DNA from: Sulfitobacter noctilucicola
GTDB lineage: Bacteria; Pseudomonadota; Alphaproteobacteria; Rhodobacterales; Rhodobacteraceae
Length of the DNA: 64,000 bases
Direction of reading: 5' to 3'
Assembly (NCBI RefSeq): GCF_000622385.1
Contig: NZ_JASD01000008.1
Coordinates: forward strand, 1,364,001 to 1,428,000
Made by a program: the position numbers and the translations under genes. The notes beneath the pieces are model-generated. The model had not been told where the DNA came from and did not search any database. It saw only the letters and a list, made by a program, of their open reading frames with translations. Shown here one piece after another: positions 28,550 to 37,019 of the stretch; the first letter of the stretch is position 1, and each line of letters starts with the position of its first letter.

Positions 28550-30072
28550 GCCGCCTTGTTCTGGTGCTGGGAGACCAGCTGTCGCACGATCTGTCCGCGC
28601 TCAAGAAAGCAGATAAAGGCAGTGATATTGTCGTTATGGCCGAGGTGTCGGAAGAGGCGGGGTATGTAAAACATCACCCCAAGAAAATCGCCCTGATCTT
28701 TGCGGCAATGCGCAAGTTTGCCAAGGCGCTGCAGGATGACGGATGGGAGGTGCGCTATACCCGTCTGGATGACGCGGATAACGCAGGCTCGATTGTCGGT
28801 GAACTGCTGCGTCGCGCAGAAGAAACGGAAGCGAGCGGGGTCATCTGTACCGAACCGGGCGAATGGCGGCTGATTGACAAGCTGAAGTACGCACCAGTCA
28901 AAACCCATATTATCCGTGATGACCGCTTTATCGCGAGCCACGCTGAGTTCGAGGCATGGGCCGAAGGGCGCAAGGCGTTGCGGATGGAATATTTCTATCG
29001 AGAGATGCGGCGCAAGACCGGCTTGCTGATGGAAGGTGATGAGCCCGCCGGGGACAAGTGGAATTACGACCACGACAACCGCAAGGCCGCGCCCGATGAT
29101 GTAAGTGTTGAGGGACCGTTGTGGTTTGAACCGGATGCCGAAGTCGAAGAAGTGCTAGAGCTGGTCGAGGACCGTTTCGGCGACCACTTTGGTGATCTGC
29201 GTCCCTTCGGTTTCGCCACCACCAGAGCACAGGCGTTAGAAGCACTCGCCTATTTCATAGAACATGCCTTGCCGCGGTTCGGGGACTATCAGGATGCCAT
29301 GCTTGAAGGTCACCAGTTTCTATATCACGCGGTCTTATCGCCCTATATCAATACGGGCCTTCTAGGACCGCTTGAGGTTTGTCAGGCCGCAGAGGAGGCA
29401 TGGAAAAAGGGTGATGTGCCGATCAACGCTGCCGAAGGCTTCATCCGGCAGATCATCGGCTGGCGCGAATATGTGCGGGGCATCTATTTCCTGGAAGGAC
29501 CGGATTATCCGACGCGCAATGTGCTCAAGCAGGACCGCGATTTACCCGCCTTTTACTGGGGTGCAGAGACCAAGATGAATTGCGTGTCCCATGCGGTCGC
29601 CCAGACCAAAGAGCAGGCCTATGCCCACCACATCCAGCGTTTGATGGTTACAGGCAACTTTGCGCTGCTGGCAGGGATTGATCCGGGGCAGGTGCATGAA
29701 TGGTATCTGGCGGTCTATGCAGATGCCTTTGAATGGGTCGAAAGCCCCAATACCGTAGGCATGAGCCAGTTTGCGGACGGCGGTGTGATCGCGTCCAAAC
29801 CGTATGTTTCGTCTGGTGCATACATCAACCGGATGTCGGATTACTGCAAGGGATGCGCCTATAAGGTCAGCATAAAGACCGGCGAAGATGCGTGCCCTTT
29901 TAATCTTCTGTACTGGCATTTTCTCGACCGGCACCGCGACCGGTTTTCCAACAACGCCCGCATGGGAAATATGTACCGCACATGGGACCGAATGGATGAG
30001 GACCGACGCGAGACCGTGCTGAAAGACGCAGCGCATTGGCTCGCCCGCCTTGATAAAGGCGACACCGTTTGA
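28546..30072 (+). CDS. Iron-sulfur bacterial cryptochrome/photolyase (FeS-BCP), predicted (6-4) photolyase
   Basis: 508-residue flavoprotein of the deoxyribodipyrimidine photolyase-related family, starting with RLVLVLGDQLSHDLSAL. Cys346, Cys434, Cys437 and Cys450 have exactly the spacing of the four [4Fe-4S] ligands of Agrobacterium PhrB (350, 438, 441, 454), a (6-4) photolyase that uses FAD and a lumazine antenna. The GTG at 28546 overlaps the SDR stop. No transmembrane or export signal. It should repair UV-induced (6-4) photoproducts using blue light, useful for a sunlit marine habitat. Confidence 0.93.
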   Translation: MSRLVLVLGDQLSHDLSALKKADKGSDIVVMAEVSEEAGYVKHHPKKIALIFAAMRKFAKALQDDGWEVRYTRLDDADNAGSIVGELLRRAEETEASGVICTEPGEWRLIDKLKYAPVKTHIIRDDRFIASHAEFEAWAEGRKALRMEYFYREMRRKTGLLMEGDEPAGDKWNYDHDNRKAAPDDVSVEGPLWFEPDAEVEEVLELVEDRFGDHFGDLRPFGFATTRAQALEALAYFIEHALPRFGDYQDAMLEGHQFLYHAVLSPYINTGLLGPLEVCQAAEEAWKKGDVPINAAEGFIRQIIGWREYVRGIYFLEGPDYPTRNVLKQDRDLPAFYWGAETKMNCVSHAVAQTKEQAYAHHIQRLMVTGNFALLAGIDPGQVHEWYLAVYADAFEWVESPNTVGMSQFADGGVIASKPYVSSGAYINRMSDYCKGCAYKVSIKTGEDACPFNLLYWHFLDRHRDRFSNNARMGNMYRTWDRMDEDRRETVLKDAAHWLARLDKGDTV

Positions 30073-30152
30073 AACAGGGCTGCCTGCTCACCAATACGGT
30101 CAGCTATAAAGGGGGCATGGGAGGTTAGAGGTAGACTGCCGATGCGGCTACA

Positions 30153-30575
30153 TCAGGCCTCGACCAGCCACTCATCCAGCGTTGCCTTTACCTCTTCTGG
30201 CCAAGGAACAGAGGTGTGCTTGTCCAGATCAGATGCAGCCAGCACCTGCGTAGAGTTCCAGCGTTTTTCACCTTCACAACTGATGTCATGTTTCAGCGTT
30301 ACGGATGAGCGCCCCACTTTGACGACGCGCAAATCGAACGTGAGCGTTTGACCGAAGAGGGACGGAATAGAAAAATCGCATGTCAGGTGTACAGTCGGCG
30401 TGCCCCAACGGTCTTTCCAGATGATCTCGTGCCAGGGGTAGCCCAGATGCGCCCAAAATTCCTCGTTCACTCCATTCAGGATGTCGAGGTATGCAGGGAA
30501 ATACGCAGTGCCTGAAATGTCGCAATCGCCAAAGCGCAATTCTCGGGTGGTGGTGAAGACATGGGACATAAACAT
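30153..30575 (-). CDS. Acyl-CoA thioesterase family protein (4HBT hot-dog fold)
   Basis: 140-residue hot-dog fold protein. ELRFGDCDISGTAYFPAYLD is the typical 4HBT N-terminal segment, with Asp in FGDCD as the probable catalytic residue. Two nearby ATGs (30575 and 30569) can start it; the first is given. It stands between the photolyase and an AraC regulator, with the latter divergent at 123 bases. The substrate is unknown; 4-hydroxybenzoyl-CoA or short acyl-CoAs are the family's range. Confidence 0.87.
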   Translation of the reverse strand: MFMSHVFTTTRELRFGDCDISGTAYFPAYLDILNGVNEEFWAHLGYPWHEIIWKDRWGTPTVHLTCDFSIPSLFGQTLTFDLRVVKVGRSSVTLKHDISCEGEKRWNSTQVLAASDLDKHTSVPWPEEVKATLDEWLVEA

Positions 30576-30698
30576 CGGTCTTTGATTGTGGAATGGTCGG
30601 ACCTTTCTAGACTGTTTGCATCAGGTAGGACAGGGTATTTCCCTTCGGCCACTGCCCATGCGATACCACAGCACCAATTGCGGTAAGAGACAGACAGC

Positions 30699-31439
30699 AT
30701 GTACGATCCCAAAGGCAACGGTAAGGACAAGTCGGTCGATGCCGTTGTTTTTACAGAGACAGAGCCGCCTGCGCATTTGCAGGGCATTGTGCACCGGTAT
30801 CTGGAGCTAAAAACAAACGTGACATTGGCGGAGGACTACCGCTTTCACGCGCTGCCTGATGCCTGTGCCTATATTGTCTTTGACCAACAGGACGCCACGA
30901 TCACCGGTGTATCGAAATTGCGCGCCACATCAGAAGAATTCAATCTGGGCCGGTCATTCCATTTCGTGAACATCCGTTTTCTGCCCGGTGTGTGGCGCGA
31001 TGAGGTCGAGCCTATTGCTTATGGCCAGTTGAATGTGGCCTATGCAGGGAACCTGCCGCTGGTCGAACTGAACCGCGACCTTTCGCAGCAATCTTTTGAC
31101 GATATGCAGGATGTTTTGTCGGGGTTGGTGGACCGATTGGTGGCGGACGGCCTTGTGGCGCGCAATCCGGTGACGGAGACGATTTTTGCCAACCTAGATG
31201 AGATCCACACCGTGGCCGATATGGCCGACCTGAATAACATGTCGCCACGCCAGTTGCAGCGCAAACTCAAAAGCACGACAGGCTTTAGCCCGCATGATCT
31301 GCTTAAGGTGTTGCGATTGCAGATGGCGCTGAACGGCGGCGACATCTGGTCATATGCGGATCAGTCACATTTCATCCACTCGTTCCGCAAAGCGACAGGG
31401 TACACACCGGGGAAATACGCAAAAAAATATGATGTCTGA
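30699..31439 (+). CDS. AraC family transcriptional regulator
   Basis: 246-residue regulator. The N-terminal domain resembles the DUF6597-like ligand module of single-domain AraC proteins (RYLELKTNVTLAEDYRFHALPD). The C-terminal two-helix-turn-helix part includes VADMADLNNMSPRQLQRKLK and WSYADQSHFIHSFRKATGYT, the latter being the AraC signature. A VOC-family gene lies 72 bases downstream on the same strand and might be its target; the divergent thioesterase is another candidate. Confidence 0.9.
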   Translation: MYDPKGNGKDKSVDAVVFTETEPPAHLQGIVHRYLELKTNVTLAEDYRFHALPDACAYIVFDQQDATITGVSKLRATSEEFNLGRSFHFVNIRFLPGVWRDEVEPIAYGQLNVAYAGNLPLVELNRDLSQQSFDDMQDVLSGLVDRLVADGLVARNPVTETIFANLDEIHTVADMADLNNMSPRQLQRKLKSTTGFSPHDLLKVLRLQMALNGGDIWSYADQSHFIHSFRKATGYTPGKYAKKYDV

Positions 31440-31511
31440 AATCTACAATACGAAGCGGTTCCTGTTCTCTAGGAAGGGGGCATAGCAACTTTTACAGACA
31501 GGAATGAAACG

Positions 31512-31892
31512 ATGACAAAGATGAACGCAATCGGCTGGTTTGATATTTTTGTGGACGATCTGGACCGGGCCACTGCCTTTTACGAAGCGGTGCTGGACAC
31601 TAAGTTGGAGCAGATGGGTGACCCGACCGGCGAAACCCAGATGATGAGCTTTGCTGCAGATATGAGTGTCTATGGCGCGGGCGGCGCGCTGAGCAAGTCA
31701 CCAAACGGACGGCCCGGTGTGGGCGGCACCATCATCTATTTCAACGCACAGGATTGTGCGGTCGAAGAGGGCCGCGTCGCGGATGCGGGCGGTCAGGTGG
31801 TGCGGCCCAAGTTTTCTATCGGAGAGTTCGGATTTGTCAGCCTGTGTATGGACACAGAAGGCAACATGTTCGGCGTCGCCTCCATGCAATAA
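31512..31892 (+). CDS. VOC family (glyoxalase-like) protein
   Basis: 126-residue single-unit VOC protein with IGWFDIFVDDLDRATAFYEA at the start and a closing MDTEGNMFGVAS strand. Such proteins are often annotated as PhnB/glyoxalase-like and may bind metals, antibiotics or small metabolites. Metal ligands are not obvious (no N-terminal His). The upstream AraC gene is on the same strand and may control it. A strong hairpin ends the unit. Confidence 0.87.
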   Translation: MTKMNAIGWFDIFVDDLDRATAFYEAVLDTKLEQMGDPTGETQMMSFAADMSVYGAGGALSKSPNGRPGVGGTIIYFNAQDCAVEEGRVADAGGQVVRPKFSIGEFGFVSLCMDTEGNMFGVASMQ

Positions 31893-31903
31893 CCCATCTC
31901 AAG

Positions 31904-31931
31904 CGCGGGCGGCCCTAACAGGCCGCCCGCG
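31904..31931. terminator. GC-rich terminator hairpin
   Basis: CGCGGGCGGCC and GGCCGCCCGCG form a perfect 11-bp stem with a 6-base loop (CTAACA), followed on plus by TTTA. It separates the convergent VOC and ABM-domain genes; the ABM stop codon is 2 bases past the stem, so it may serve both. Confidence 0.75.
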
Positions 31932-31932
31932 T

Positions 31933-32277
31933 TTATCCATGTGAGGCACGGCTGTCAGACGGTGCCTCTTTTCGGTCAAACATGCCGTAATCCCGGATCA
32001 CTTGTGCAATGCGCAGGTGGTAATCAGTAAAGATACCGGCGCGGCCTTTTGCCTGCGCCTTCCGGTGCGCCGCCAGTTTGCGCCAGCGTTGCACGGCATT
32101 CTCATCCTCAAAGAACGAGAGCGACAGTAGCTTGTCGGGGTCCGTCAGACTTTGAAACCGTTCTACCGAGACAAATCCCTCAATCTCATCCACTATCGGC
32201 CGCATGTCTGCGGCGAGGTCGAGGTATTCTGCCTTGCGGTCGGGATGCGGCATAACTTCAAATATAACGGCGATCAT
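31933..32277 (-). CDS. Antibiotic biosynthesis monooxygenase (ABM)-domain protein
   Basis: 114-residue ferredoxin-like alpha/beta-barrel protein: MIAVIFEVMPHPDRKAEYLD, then EIEGFVSVERFQSL and LSLSFFEDENAVQRWR, all typical of the ABM family. Members include cofactor-free quinone monooxygenases and heme-degrading enzymes. The Asn/Trp/His set of IsdG-type heme oxygenases is not complete. Its start overlaps the stop of the NIPSNAP gene by ATGA, so both are made from one message, probably controlled by the adjacent ArsR protein. Confidence 0.83.
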   Translation of the reverse strand: MIAVIFEVMPHPDRKAEYLDLAADMRPIVDEIEGFVSVERFQSLTDPDKLLSLSFFEDENAVQRWRKLAAHRKAQAKGRAGIFTDYHLRIAQVIRDYGMFDRKEAPSDSRASHG

Positions 32278-32597
32278 GTGCTGTCTCCTTGAGGGGTGGA
32301 GGCCAGTTTCAGAAAGGTCCTGTCCTCGCGCATTAGAAACTTCTCCGATTGTGCGAATTCATAGTTTTCACGACCCAAGGGATCCGCGGCAAGGCGCGTG
32401 CGATAAGCCTCATACGCGGCAAGGCTGGGGATATTGTAGATGCCGTAGGCCAGTGTCGAAGACCCTTCGTATGGGGCGTAATAGCCGACAAGATCGGCAC
32501 CGCAGCGCGGGATCGCCTGACCCCAATTACGGGCGTATTGTTCAAACTGGGCTTTCTTGGTGGGGTCGATTTCATAGCGGATGACGCAAGTGAGCAT
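32274..32597 (-). CDS. NIPSNAP family protein
   Basis: 107-residue dimeric alpha/beta-barrel type protein: MLTCVIRYEIDPTKKAQFEQ, then YYAPYEGSSTLAYGIYNI and AYEAYRTRLAADP. ATG 32597 has AAGGAAA just upstream. The frame is open further, but it then runs under the divergent ArsR gene. It is first in a two-gene unit with the ABM protein. NIPSNAP functions in bacteria are largely unknown. Confidence 0.85.
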   Translation of the reverse strand: MLTCVIRYEIDPTKKAQFEQYARNWGQAIPRCGADLVGYYAPYEGSSTLAYGIYNIPSLAAYEAYRTRLAADPLGRENYEFAQSEKFLMREDRTFLKLASTPQGDST

Positions 32598-32646
32598 GGG
32601 TTTTCCTTTCGCTGCTGCGCATGGTCTAGCGCATTGATCTGGACAT

Positions 32647-32670
32647 ATGCTTCGGTTACGGTCGAAGTAT
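32647..32670. promoter_or_regulatory. Candidate ArsR-family operator
   Basis: ATGCTTCG and CGAAGTAT form an inverted repeat with one mismatch and an 8-base centre. It covers the region just before, and the first bases of, the ArsR gene and lies in the 71-base gap to the divergent NIPSNAP gene, where a repressor could control both directions. Confidence 0.5.
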
Positions 32671-33343
32671 GAAAGAAGGTCCTGACATATCCCGTATCGC
32701 AGCACTAATCGGTGACCCGGCGCGGGCAAACATCCTGACGGCGCTGATGGCGGGCAAGGCGCTGACCGCGACCGAACTGGCATTCGAGGCCGGTGTGACG
32801 GTGCAAACCGCCAGCGCGCATCTGGCGAAACTCGAAAGTGCTGCCATGATCGCCTGTCGCAAATCGGGGCGGCACAAGTATTTCACGCTTGGCGGTGACG
32901 ACGTGGGTCATGCGCTTGAGGCGCTGATGGGGCTTGCGTCTGGCGCGGGACATCTGCGTACGCGGACGGGGCCGAGGGACGCGGCGCTCCGCGAGGCGCG
33001 GGTGTGCTATAATCATCTGGCAGGCACCAAGGGTATCGCGCTTTATCAAGGGTTGCTGGCGCGGGGTGTCATTGTCGAAGACGGGGCGGATGTGGTGTTG
33101 CGTGATGCGACTTTCCTGAGCGACTTTGGTGTGGATATCGACGCGTTAAGCAGATCCAAAACGCCGATGTGCCGGTCCTGTCTCGACTGGTCAGCGCGAC
33201 AGACGCATCTGGCAGGCAGCGTGGGCCGCGCGCTTTTGGCGCGGATGGAAGCGTTGGGCTGGGCCAGCCGCGTCGAAGGCACGCGGATTATTCACTTCAC
33301 GCCCAAGGGCGAACAGGCGTTTGCCGAGACGTTCGAGGGTTAA
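32669..33343 (+). CDS. ArsR family winged-helix transcriptional regulator
   Basis: 224-residue regulator. An N-terminal winged helix contains RIAALIGDPARANILTALM, the recognition segment TATELAFEAGVTVQTASAHL and the wing CRKSGRHKYFTL. The long C-terminal half (about 130 residues) has a CRSCLDWS cysteine pair and is not metal-sensor-like, so a small organic ligand is possible. No Shine-Dalgarno is visible before the ATG. It is divergent from the NIPSNAP-ABM unit. Its stop shares a TTAA with the convergent esterase gene's stop. Confidence 0.9.
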   Translation: MKEGPDISRIAALIGDPARANILTALMAGKALTATELAFEAGVTVQTASAHLAKLESAAMIACRKSGRHKYFTLGGDDVGHALEALMGLASGAGHLRTRTGPRDAALREARVCYNHLAGTKGIALYQGLLARGVIVEDGADVVLRDATFLSDFGVDIDALSRSKTPMCRSCLDWSARQTHLAGSVGRALLARMEALGWASRVEGTRIIHFTPKGEQAFAETFEG

Positions 33344-34140
33344 AACCGGCCAGCCTCATGCAATTCCTGTATCCCGTGGCCAAGGTATTCGGTGCGGAAA
33401 GAATGTCCGCCGTCGAAAAGGCAGTATTGCAGGATTTCGCCGTCAGGGTTGCTGCGGTTGCGGCAGATCAGTGGCCCGGTCTTGAAATAGTTCGACGCAC
33501 CGAAATCGCCGAATTTCTCGTACATGCTTAACGTTTCTTCGACTTCGCCCTGTTTGGTCTCGCCGATGGCGCGGCCCTTGAGCGGCACCGTCTTGTCGGT
33601 GGTGCCGTGAATATGGACTATGCTGGTGACAGGCGCGGCACAGGTATCGGGCGGTTTTAACCAAAAGGTGCCGGACAGAGGGATGAACCCTGCAAAGGTC
33701 TCTGGCCGCGCACAGGCAAGGTTCCAGACCATCATGCCGCCTGCCGAAAACCCCGCAGCGATGATCCGGTCCGGGTCGATGTTCTGATTGGCCGTGACGT
33801 CCGCGATGACCGCGTCGAAATAGGCAAATTCCGCCGACCCGTCGCTGTCATAGGTGCGCGGACCATAGGGCAAGTCCCATGTCCCGTTGACCCCTTGTGC
33901 CGCGATCAACGCGATTCCCGCATCCGATAACATGCGCCGCATGGAGCTGTTGCGCATCACGCCCGCAGCAGAGCCGCGATAGCCATGCGACCAAATGAGC
34001 GCGGGCACCGGCGTGCTGCCATCGTGCCCCTCTGGCAATGCGATTCGGTAAATCCTGTCGCCTACGGGGCAATCGCTGTCTGGACCACAGCCGAGTGCGG
34101 GGCTGGCGAGGAACACGAAGAGGGCAATAAAAAAGCGCAT
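33340..34140 (-). CDS. Exported PHB-depolymerase/feruloyl-esterase-like alpha/beta hydrolase
   Basis: 266-residue hydrolase with an N-terminal signal peptide (MRFFIALFVFLASPALG) and the nucleophile motif GFSAGG at 130-135 (Ser132), preceded by DPDRIIAAG. A downstream Asp in GTTDKTVPL and His in DGGHSF complete a triad. Several cysteines (18, 24 and C-terminal ones) suggest disulfides in the periplasm. It belongs to the LpqC/esterase D-like group that acts on polyesters or aromatic esters. The substrate is unresolved. Stop codons of this gene and the convergent ArsR gene overlap in one TTAA. Confidence 0.85.
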   Translation of the reverse strand: MRFFIALFVFLASPALGCGPDSDCPVGDRIYRIALPEGHDGSTPVPALIWSHGYRGSAAGVMRNSSMRRMLSDAGIALIAAQGVNGTWDLPYGPRTYDSDGSAEFAYFDAVIADVTANQNIDPDRIIAAGFSAGGMMVWNLACARPETFAGFIPLSGTFWLKPPDTCAAPVTSIVHIHGTTDKTVPLKGRAIGETKQGEVEETLSMYEKFGDFGASNYFKTGPLICRNRSNPDGEILQYCLFDGGHSFRTEYLGHGIQELHEAGRF

Positions 34141-34192
34141 GCTTTAAAGGATGCAGCTTGGTGACGTCAGGCTCAAGTCACATCGTTGTGCT

Positions 34193-34741
34193 TTAGGCGG
34201 TTGCGGGGCGGTCCTGCGCCTGGCGTGCCTGATGAAATGCGCGGGCATAAGTGACGACCGTACTTGCGTCGTAGTCTTTGAGCATCAACTGGGGGACCAG
34301 AACGTGATAGCCGGAGCGGCGGCGCAACCGGAGTGCGTGCTCATAACTGCGGCGCGGCACCGTGTGGAGCAGAACAGCGGAGTGGGTGAGCCGGAACGCG
34401 GCATAGGTGATATCGAAAGGGTTGCGTCTGGTTTCCTGCACATAAACGGCAATGTCGTCGATGTCTTCCCATTTCACCGGCGGGGCATGGTAGCCTGAGA
34501 TGCCGTCCGCATCCATGCGCAATGCGATGGGGCGAAACAACCCCATTGCCAGCAGGTAGAGCGCAAATCCCGTGAGACAGACGGCAGCGAGGCCGGTGAT
34601 CAAAGCCTCGGGTATCGGTGTATCATCCGCCTTTGCGTGCAAGGCGCTGATGGCTGCTACGAAGAGGCAAAGTGCGGCGGTGAGCACGGTCTTGGCGCGT
34701 GACGTCTTGATGATGATGGGATGTGGGGGTGCGATGCTCAT
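34193..34741 (-). CDS. STM3941-like two-TM protein, paralogue 2
   Basis: 182-residue protein with two membrane helices in the first 80 residues (VLTAALCLFVAAISALHA; ITGLAAVCLTGFALYLLAMG) and a cytosolic domain with ALRMDADGISGYH and WEDIDDIAVY, recalling the bacterial PH-like domain of STM3941-type proteins. ATG 34741 overlaps the stop of its upstream paralogue by ATGA. The two proteins share the same layout and block spacing, so this is a tandem duplication. Function unknown. Confidence 0.75.
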   Translation of the reverse strand: MSIAPPHPIIIKTSRAKTVLTAALCLFVAAISALHAKADDTPIPEALITGLAAVCLTGFALYLLAMGLFRPIALRMDADGISGYHAPPVKWEDIDDIAVYVQETRRNPFDITYAAFRLTHSAVLLHTVPRRSYEHALRLRRRSGYHVLVPQLMLKDYDASTVVTYARAFHQARQAQDRPATA

Positions 34742-35253
34742 ACGGAGGTTGCCGCCGCGTGGAGCGCTTTGGCCCGCGTCGCAAGTGTTTCGGCATCGGT
34801 ACCGTTGAGCAGCGTTTCGGGCACGGCGATGTGATAGCCAAAGCTGCGCCCGCTGGCGTGGGATTTCAGGCGGCCCCATGCGGTCTGGCGGTCACGCAGC
34901 GCAATCGGGTCCTGCACGGCAAAGCCAACAAAGCGGTTTCTGTTGTAATCGTCGAATGTGCCGATGTCGGTGATTTCATCCCATGTCGCGGGATCGGCGT
35001 AAAAGCCGGAGATGCCGTGGCTATCCATCCGCAGGGCCACAGGGCGTTTGAGGGCGATCCCCAGAAACCACAGGCCCAGTAGGCCAGAGAGGGGGCCGGG
35101 GGCGAAGGCAAGAAACAGGCCAAACGAGAATTCTGCGGTGATCCACAGTGCGGCACCGAACATGACGGACCACAGCAGACCGAAGACACTGAATAGCACG
35201 CCCATCCAGAAGGATTTGCGCGTTCTGATGTGGACGATCACGGTGTCGGACAT
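34738..35253 (-). CDS. STM3941-like two-TM protein, paralogue 1
   Basis: 171-residue protein with two helices (WMGVLFSVFGLLWSVMFGAA; a second around 45-75) and a domain with ALRMDSHGISGFY, WDEITDIGTFD and a closing FGYHIAVPETLL, parallel to the downstream paralogue's ALRMDADGISGYH, WEDIDDI and SGYHVLVPQLML. A GTG at 35265 in frame is an alternative start. It sits between nadE and the esterase without functional hints. Confidence 0.75.
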   Translation of the reverse strand: MSDTVIVHIRTRKSFWMGVLFSVFGLLWSVMFGAALWITAEFSFGLFLAFAPGPLSGLLGLWFLGIALKRPVALRMDSHGISGFYADPATWDEITDIGTFDDYNRNRFVGFAVQDPIALRDRQTAWGRLKSHASGRSFGYHIAVPETLLNGTDAETLATRAKALHAAATSV

Positions 35254-35360
35254 GGAAATAGGCACGCTTTACCTTGGCACGGGTTCAGGTGCCTGAGTGA
35301 CAGAAGAATGTGCCGAACCTTTGTTCGAAAGCGTTCAGTGTCCTGAAATCTTTACGGCGT

Positions 35361-37019
35361 TCAGCTTGGATCGCGCCAGCGGTTCACAATCGGATAGCGC
35401 CGGTCGAGCCAGAAAGCCCCCTTGGTCAGGCGCGGGCCGGGGGCTGACTGGAAGCGTTTGTATTCAGAGATGTAGATCAGGTGCTCGACCTTTTTCGCAG
35501 TGGCGCGGTCGAAGCCTTCGGCGACGCAATCCTCGATGGAGCCGTTTTCATCGACAAGGATTTCCAGCAGGCGGTCGAGGACAGAATAGTCGGGCAGACT
35601 GTCGCTGTCTTTTTGATCCTCGCGCAACTCGGCGGTAGGGGGTTTGGTGATGATGGTTTCGGGGATCATGGTGCCTTTTGGTCCCATCATCCAGTCGCGA
35701 TGGTTCGCATTGCGCCAGCGACAGGTCTCGAACACGCGGGTTTTGTACATGTCCTTGATGGGGTTATAGCCGCCCGACATATCGCCGTAGATGGTGGCAT
35801 AGCCTACGGCGACCTCGGATTTGTTGCCGGTGGTCAAAAGCATCTCGCCAAACTTGTTGCTGAGCGCCATGAGCAGCAGACCACGCAGTCGGGACTGGAT
35901 GTTCTCTTCGGTCAGGTCCGCATCGCGACCCTCAAACAGCGGCGCAAGGGTGTTGGTGATCGCCTGTCGGCCCTCCTTGATCGGGACATAGTCATAGCGA
36001 CATCCGAGCGCTTCTGCCACGGCTTCGGCATCATCCAGAGAAGCTTGGGACGTGTATTCAGACGGCAGCATCACGCAGCGCACGTTATCCGGACCCAGAG
36101 CATCGGCAGCGATGGTGGCGACGATGGCGGAGTCGATCCCGCCGGACAAGCCCAGCAGCACTTTTTTGAAGCCCGTTTTGCCCATATAGTCGCGCAAGCC
36201 CTGCACCATCACACGGTAGTCGGCTTCATAATTGTCCGGGAAAGTTGCAATCTCTCCTTCGATCACGCGCCAGCCCTCGGCGGTGCGTTCAAGGTCAACA
36301 TTTGTCGTGATCGCATCAAACGCGGGCAGCTTCATCGCCAGTTTGCCGCCGGGGTTCAGCGCGAAAGAGGCACCGTCGAACACCTGATCGTCCTGCCCCC
36401 CCACCATATTGAGGTAAATAAGCGGCAGACCGGTTTCCACGACACGCGCGACCATCATGTTCATGCGAGTGTCCATCTTGCCGCGATAATAAGGCGAACC
36501 ATTGGGAACCAACAGGAACTCTGCACCGGTTTCTGCCAGCGTTTCGGCCACATCCGGGTGCCACGCGTCTTCGCAGATCGGGCTCCCGATACGAGTGTTG
36601 CCGACTGCGTAAGGCCCGCCCAAAGGGCCGCTGTCAAAGATGCGTACCTCGTCAAAGACCGTCTCGTTTGGCAGCTCGTGCTTGAGCGTGCGGCTGGCGA
36701 TTTTGCCATTCTTAAGGATCAAATAGGCGTTAAACAGCTGCGTGCCTTCTGCCCAAGGCGCACCGATGGCAAGAGCAGGACCATCGGCACAATCAGCGGC
36801 AAGCTGCTCGACATGGGTCATCACATCCAGCTGAAAGGCGCGTTTCATCACAAGATCTTGCGCATTGTAGCCTGTGATGAACATCTCTGGCAGCGCCACA
36901 AGATCGGCCTGATCGGCCTTGCCCTGTTCCCAAGCCTGGCGCGCCAACGCGGCATTTCCGGCCAAATCGCCAACGGTCGGGTTTAGCTGGCCCAGTGTGA
37001 TGCGGAAACGGTCTGCCAT
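35361..37019 (-). CDS. nadE: Glutamine-dependent NAD+ synthetase
   Basis: 552-residue two-domain enzyme for the last step of NAD synthesis. An N-terminal nitrilase-like glutaminase has Glu in LVALPEMFITGY, Lys in LKHELPN and nucleophile Cys in GSPICEDAWHPD. The C-terminal synthetase carries the PP-loop LGLSGGIDSA. The length is typical of the glutamine-using form. It is divergent from the MORN gene across 262 bases and appears to be transcribed alone. Confidence 0.97.
   Translation of the reverse strand: MADRFRITLGQLNPTVGDLAGNAALARQAWEQGKADQADLVALPEMFITGYNAQDLVMKRAFQLDVMTHVEQLAADCADGPALAIGAPWAEGTQLFNAYLILKNGKIASRTLKHELPNETVFDEVRIFDSGPLGGPYAVGNTRIGSPICEDAWHPDVAETLAETGAEFLLVPNGSPYYRGKMDTRMNMMVARVVETGLPLIYLNMVGGQDDQVFDGASFALNPGGKLAMKLPAFDAITTNVDLERTAEGWRVIEGEIATFPDNYEADYRVMVQGLRDYMGKTGFKKVLLGLSGGIDSAIVATIAADALGPDNVRCVMLPSEYTSQASLDDAEAVAEALGCRYDYVPIKEGRQAITNTLAPLFEGRDADLTEENIQSRLRGLLLMALSNKFGEMLLTTGNKSEVAVGYATIYGDMSGGYNPIKDMYKTRVFETCRWRNANHRDWMMGPKGTMIPETIITKPPTAELREDQKDSDSLPDYSVLDRLLEILVDENGSIEDCVAEGFDRATAKKVEHLIYISEYKRFQSAPGPRLTKGAFWLDRRYPIVNRWRDPS

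Noticed and set aside
35481..36986. 501-codon open frame on the plus strand
   Set aside because: Antisense shadow of nadE; the nadE frame carries catalytic motifs while this one is rich in His, Gln and Arg typical of a shadow.
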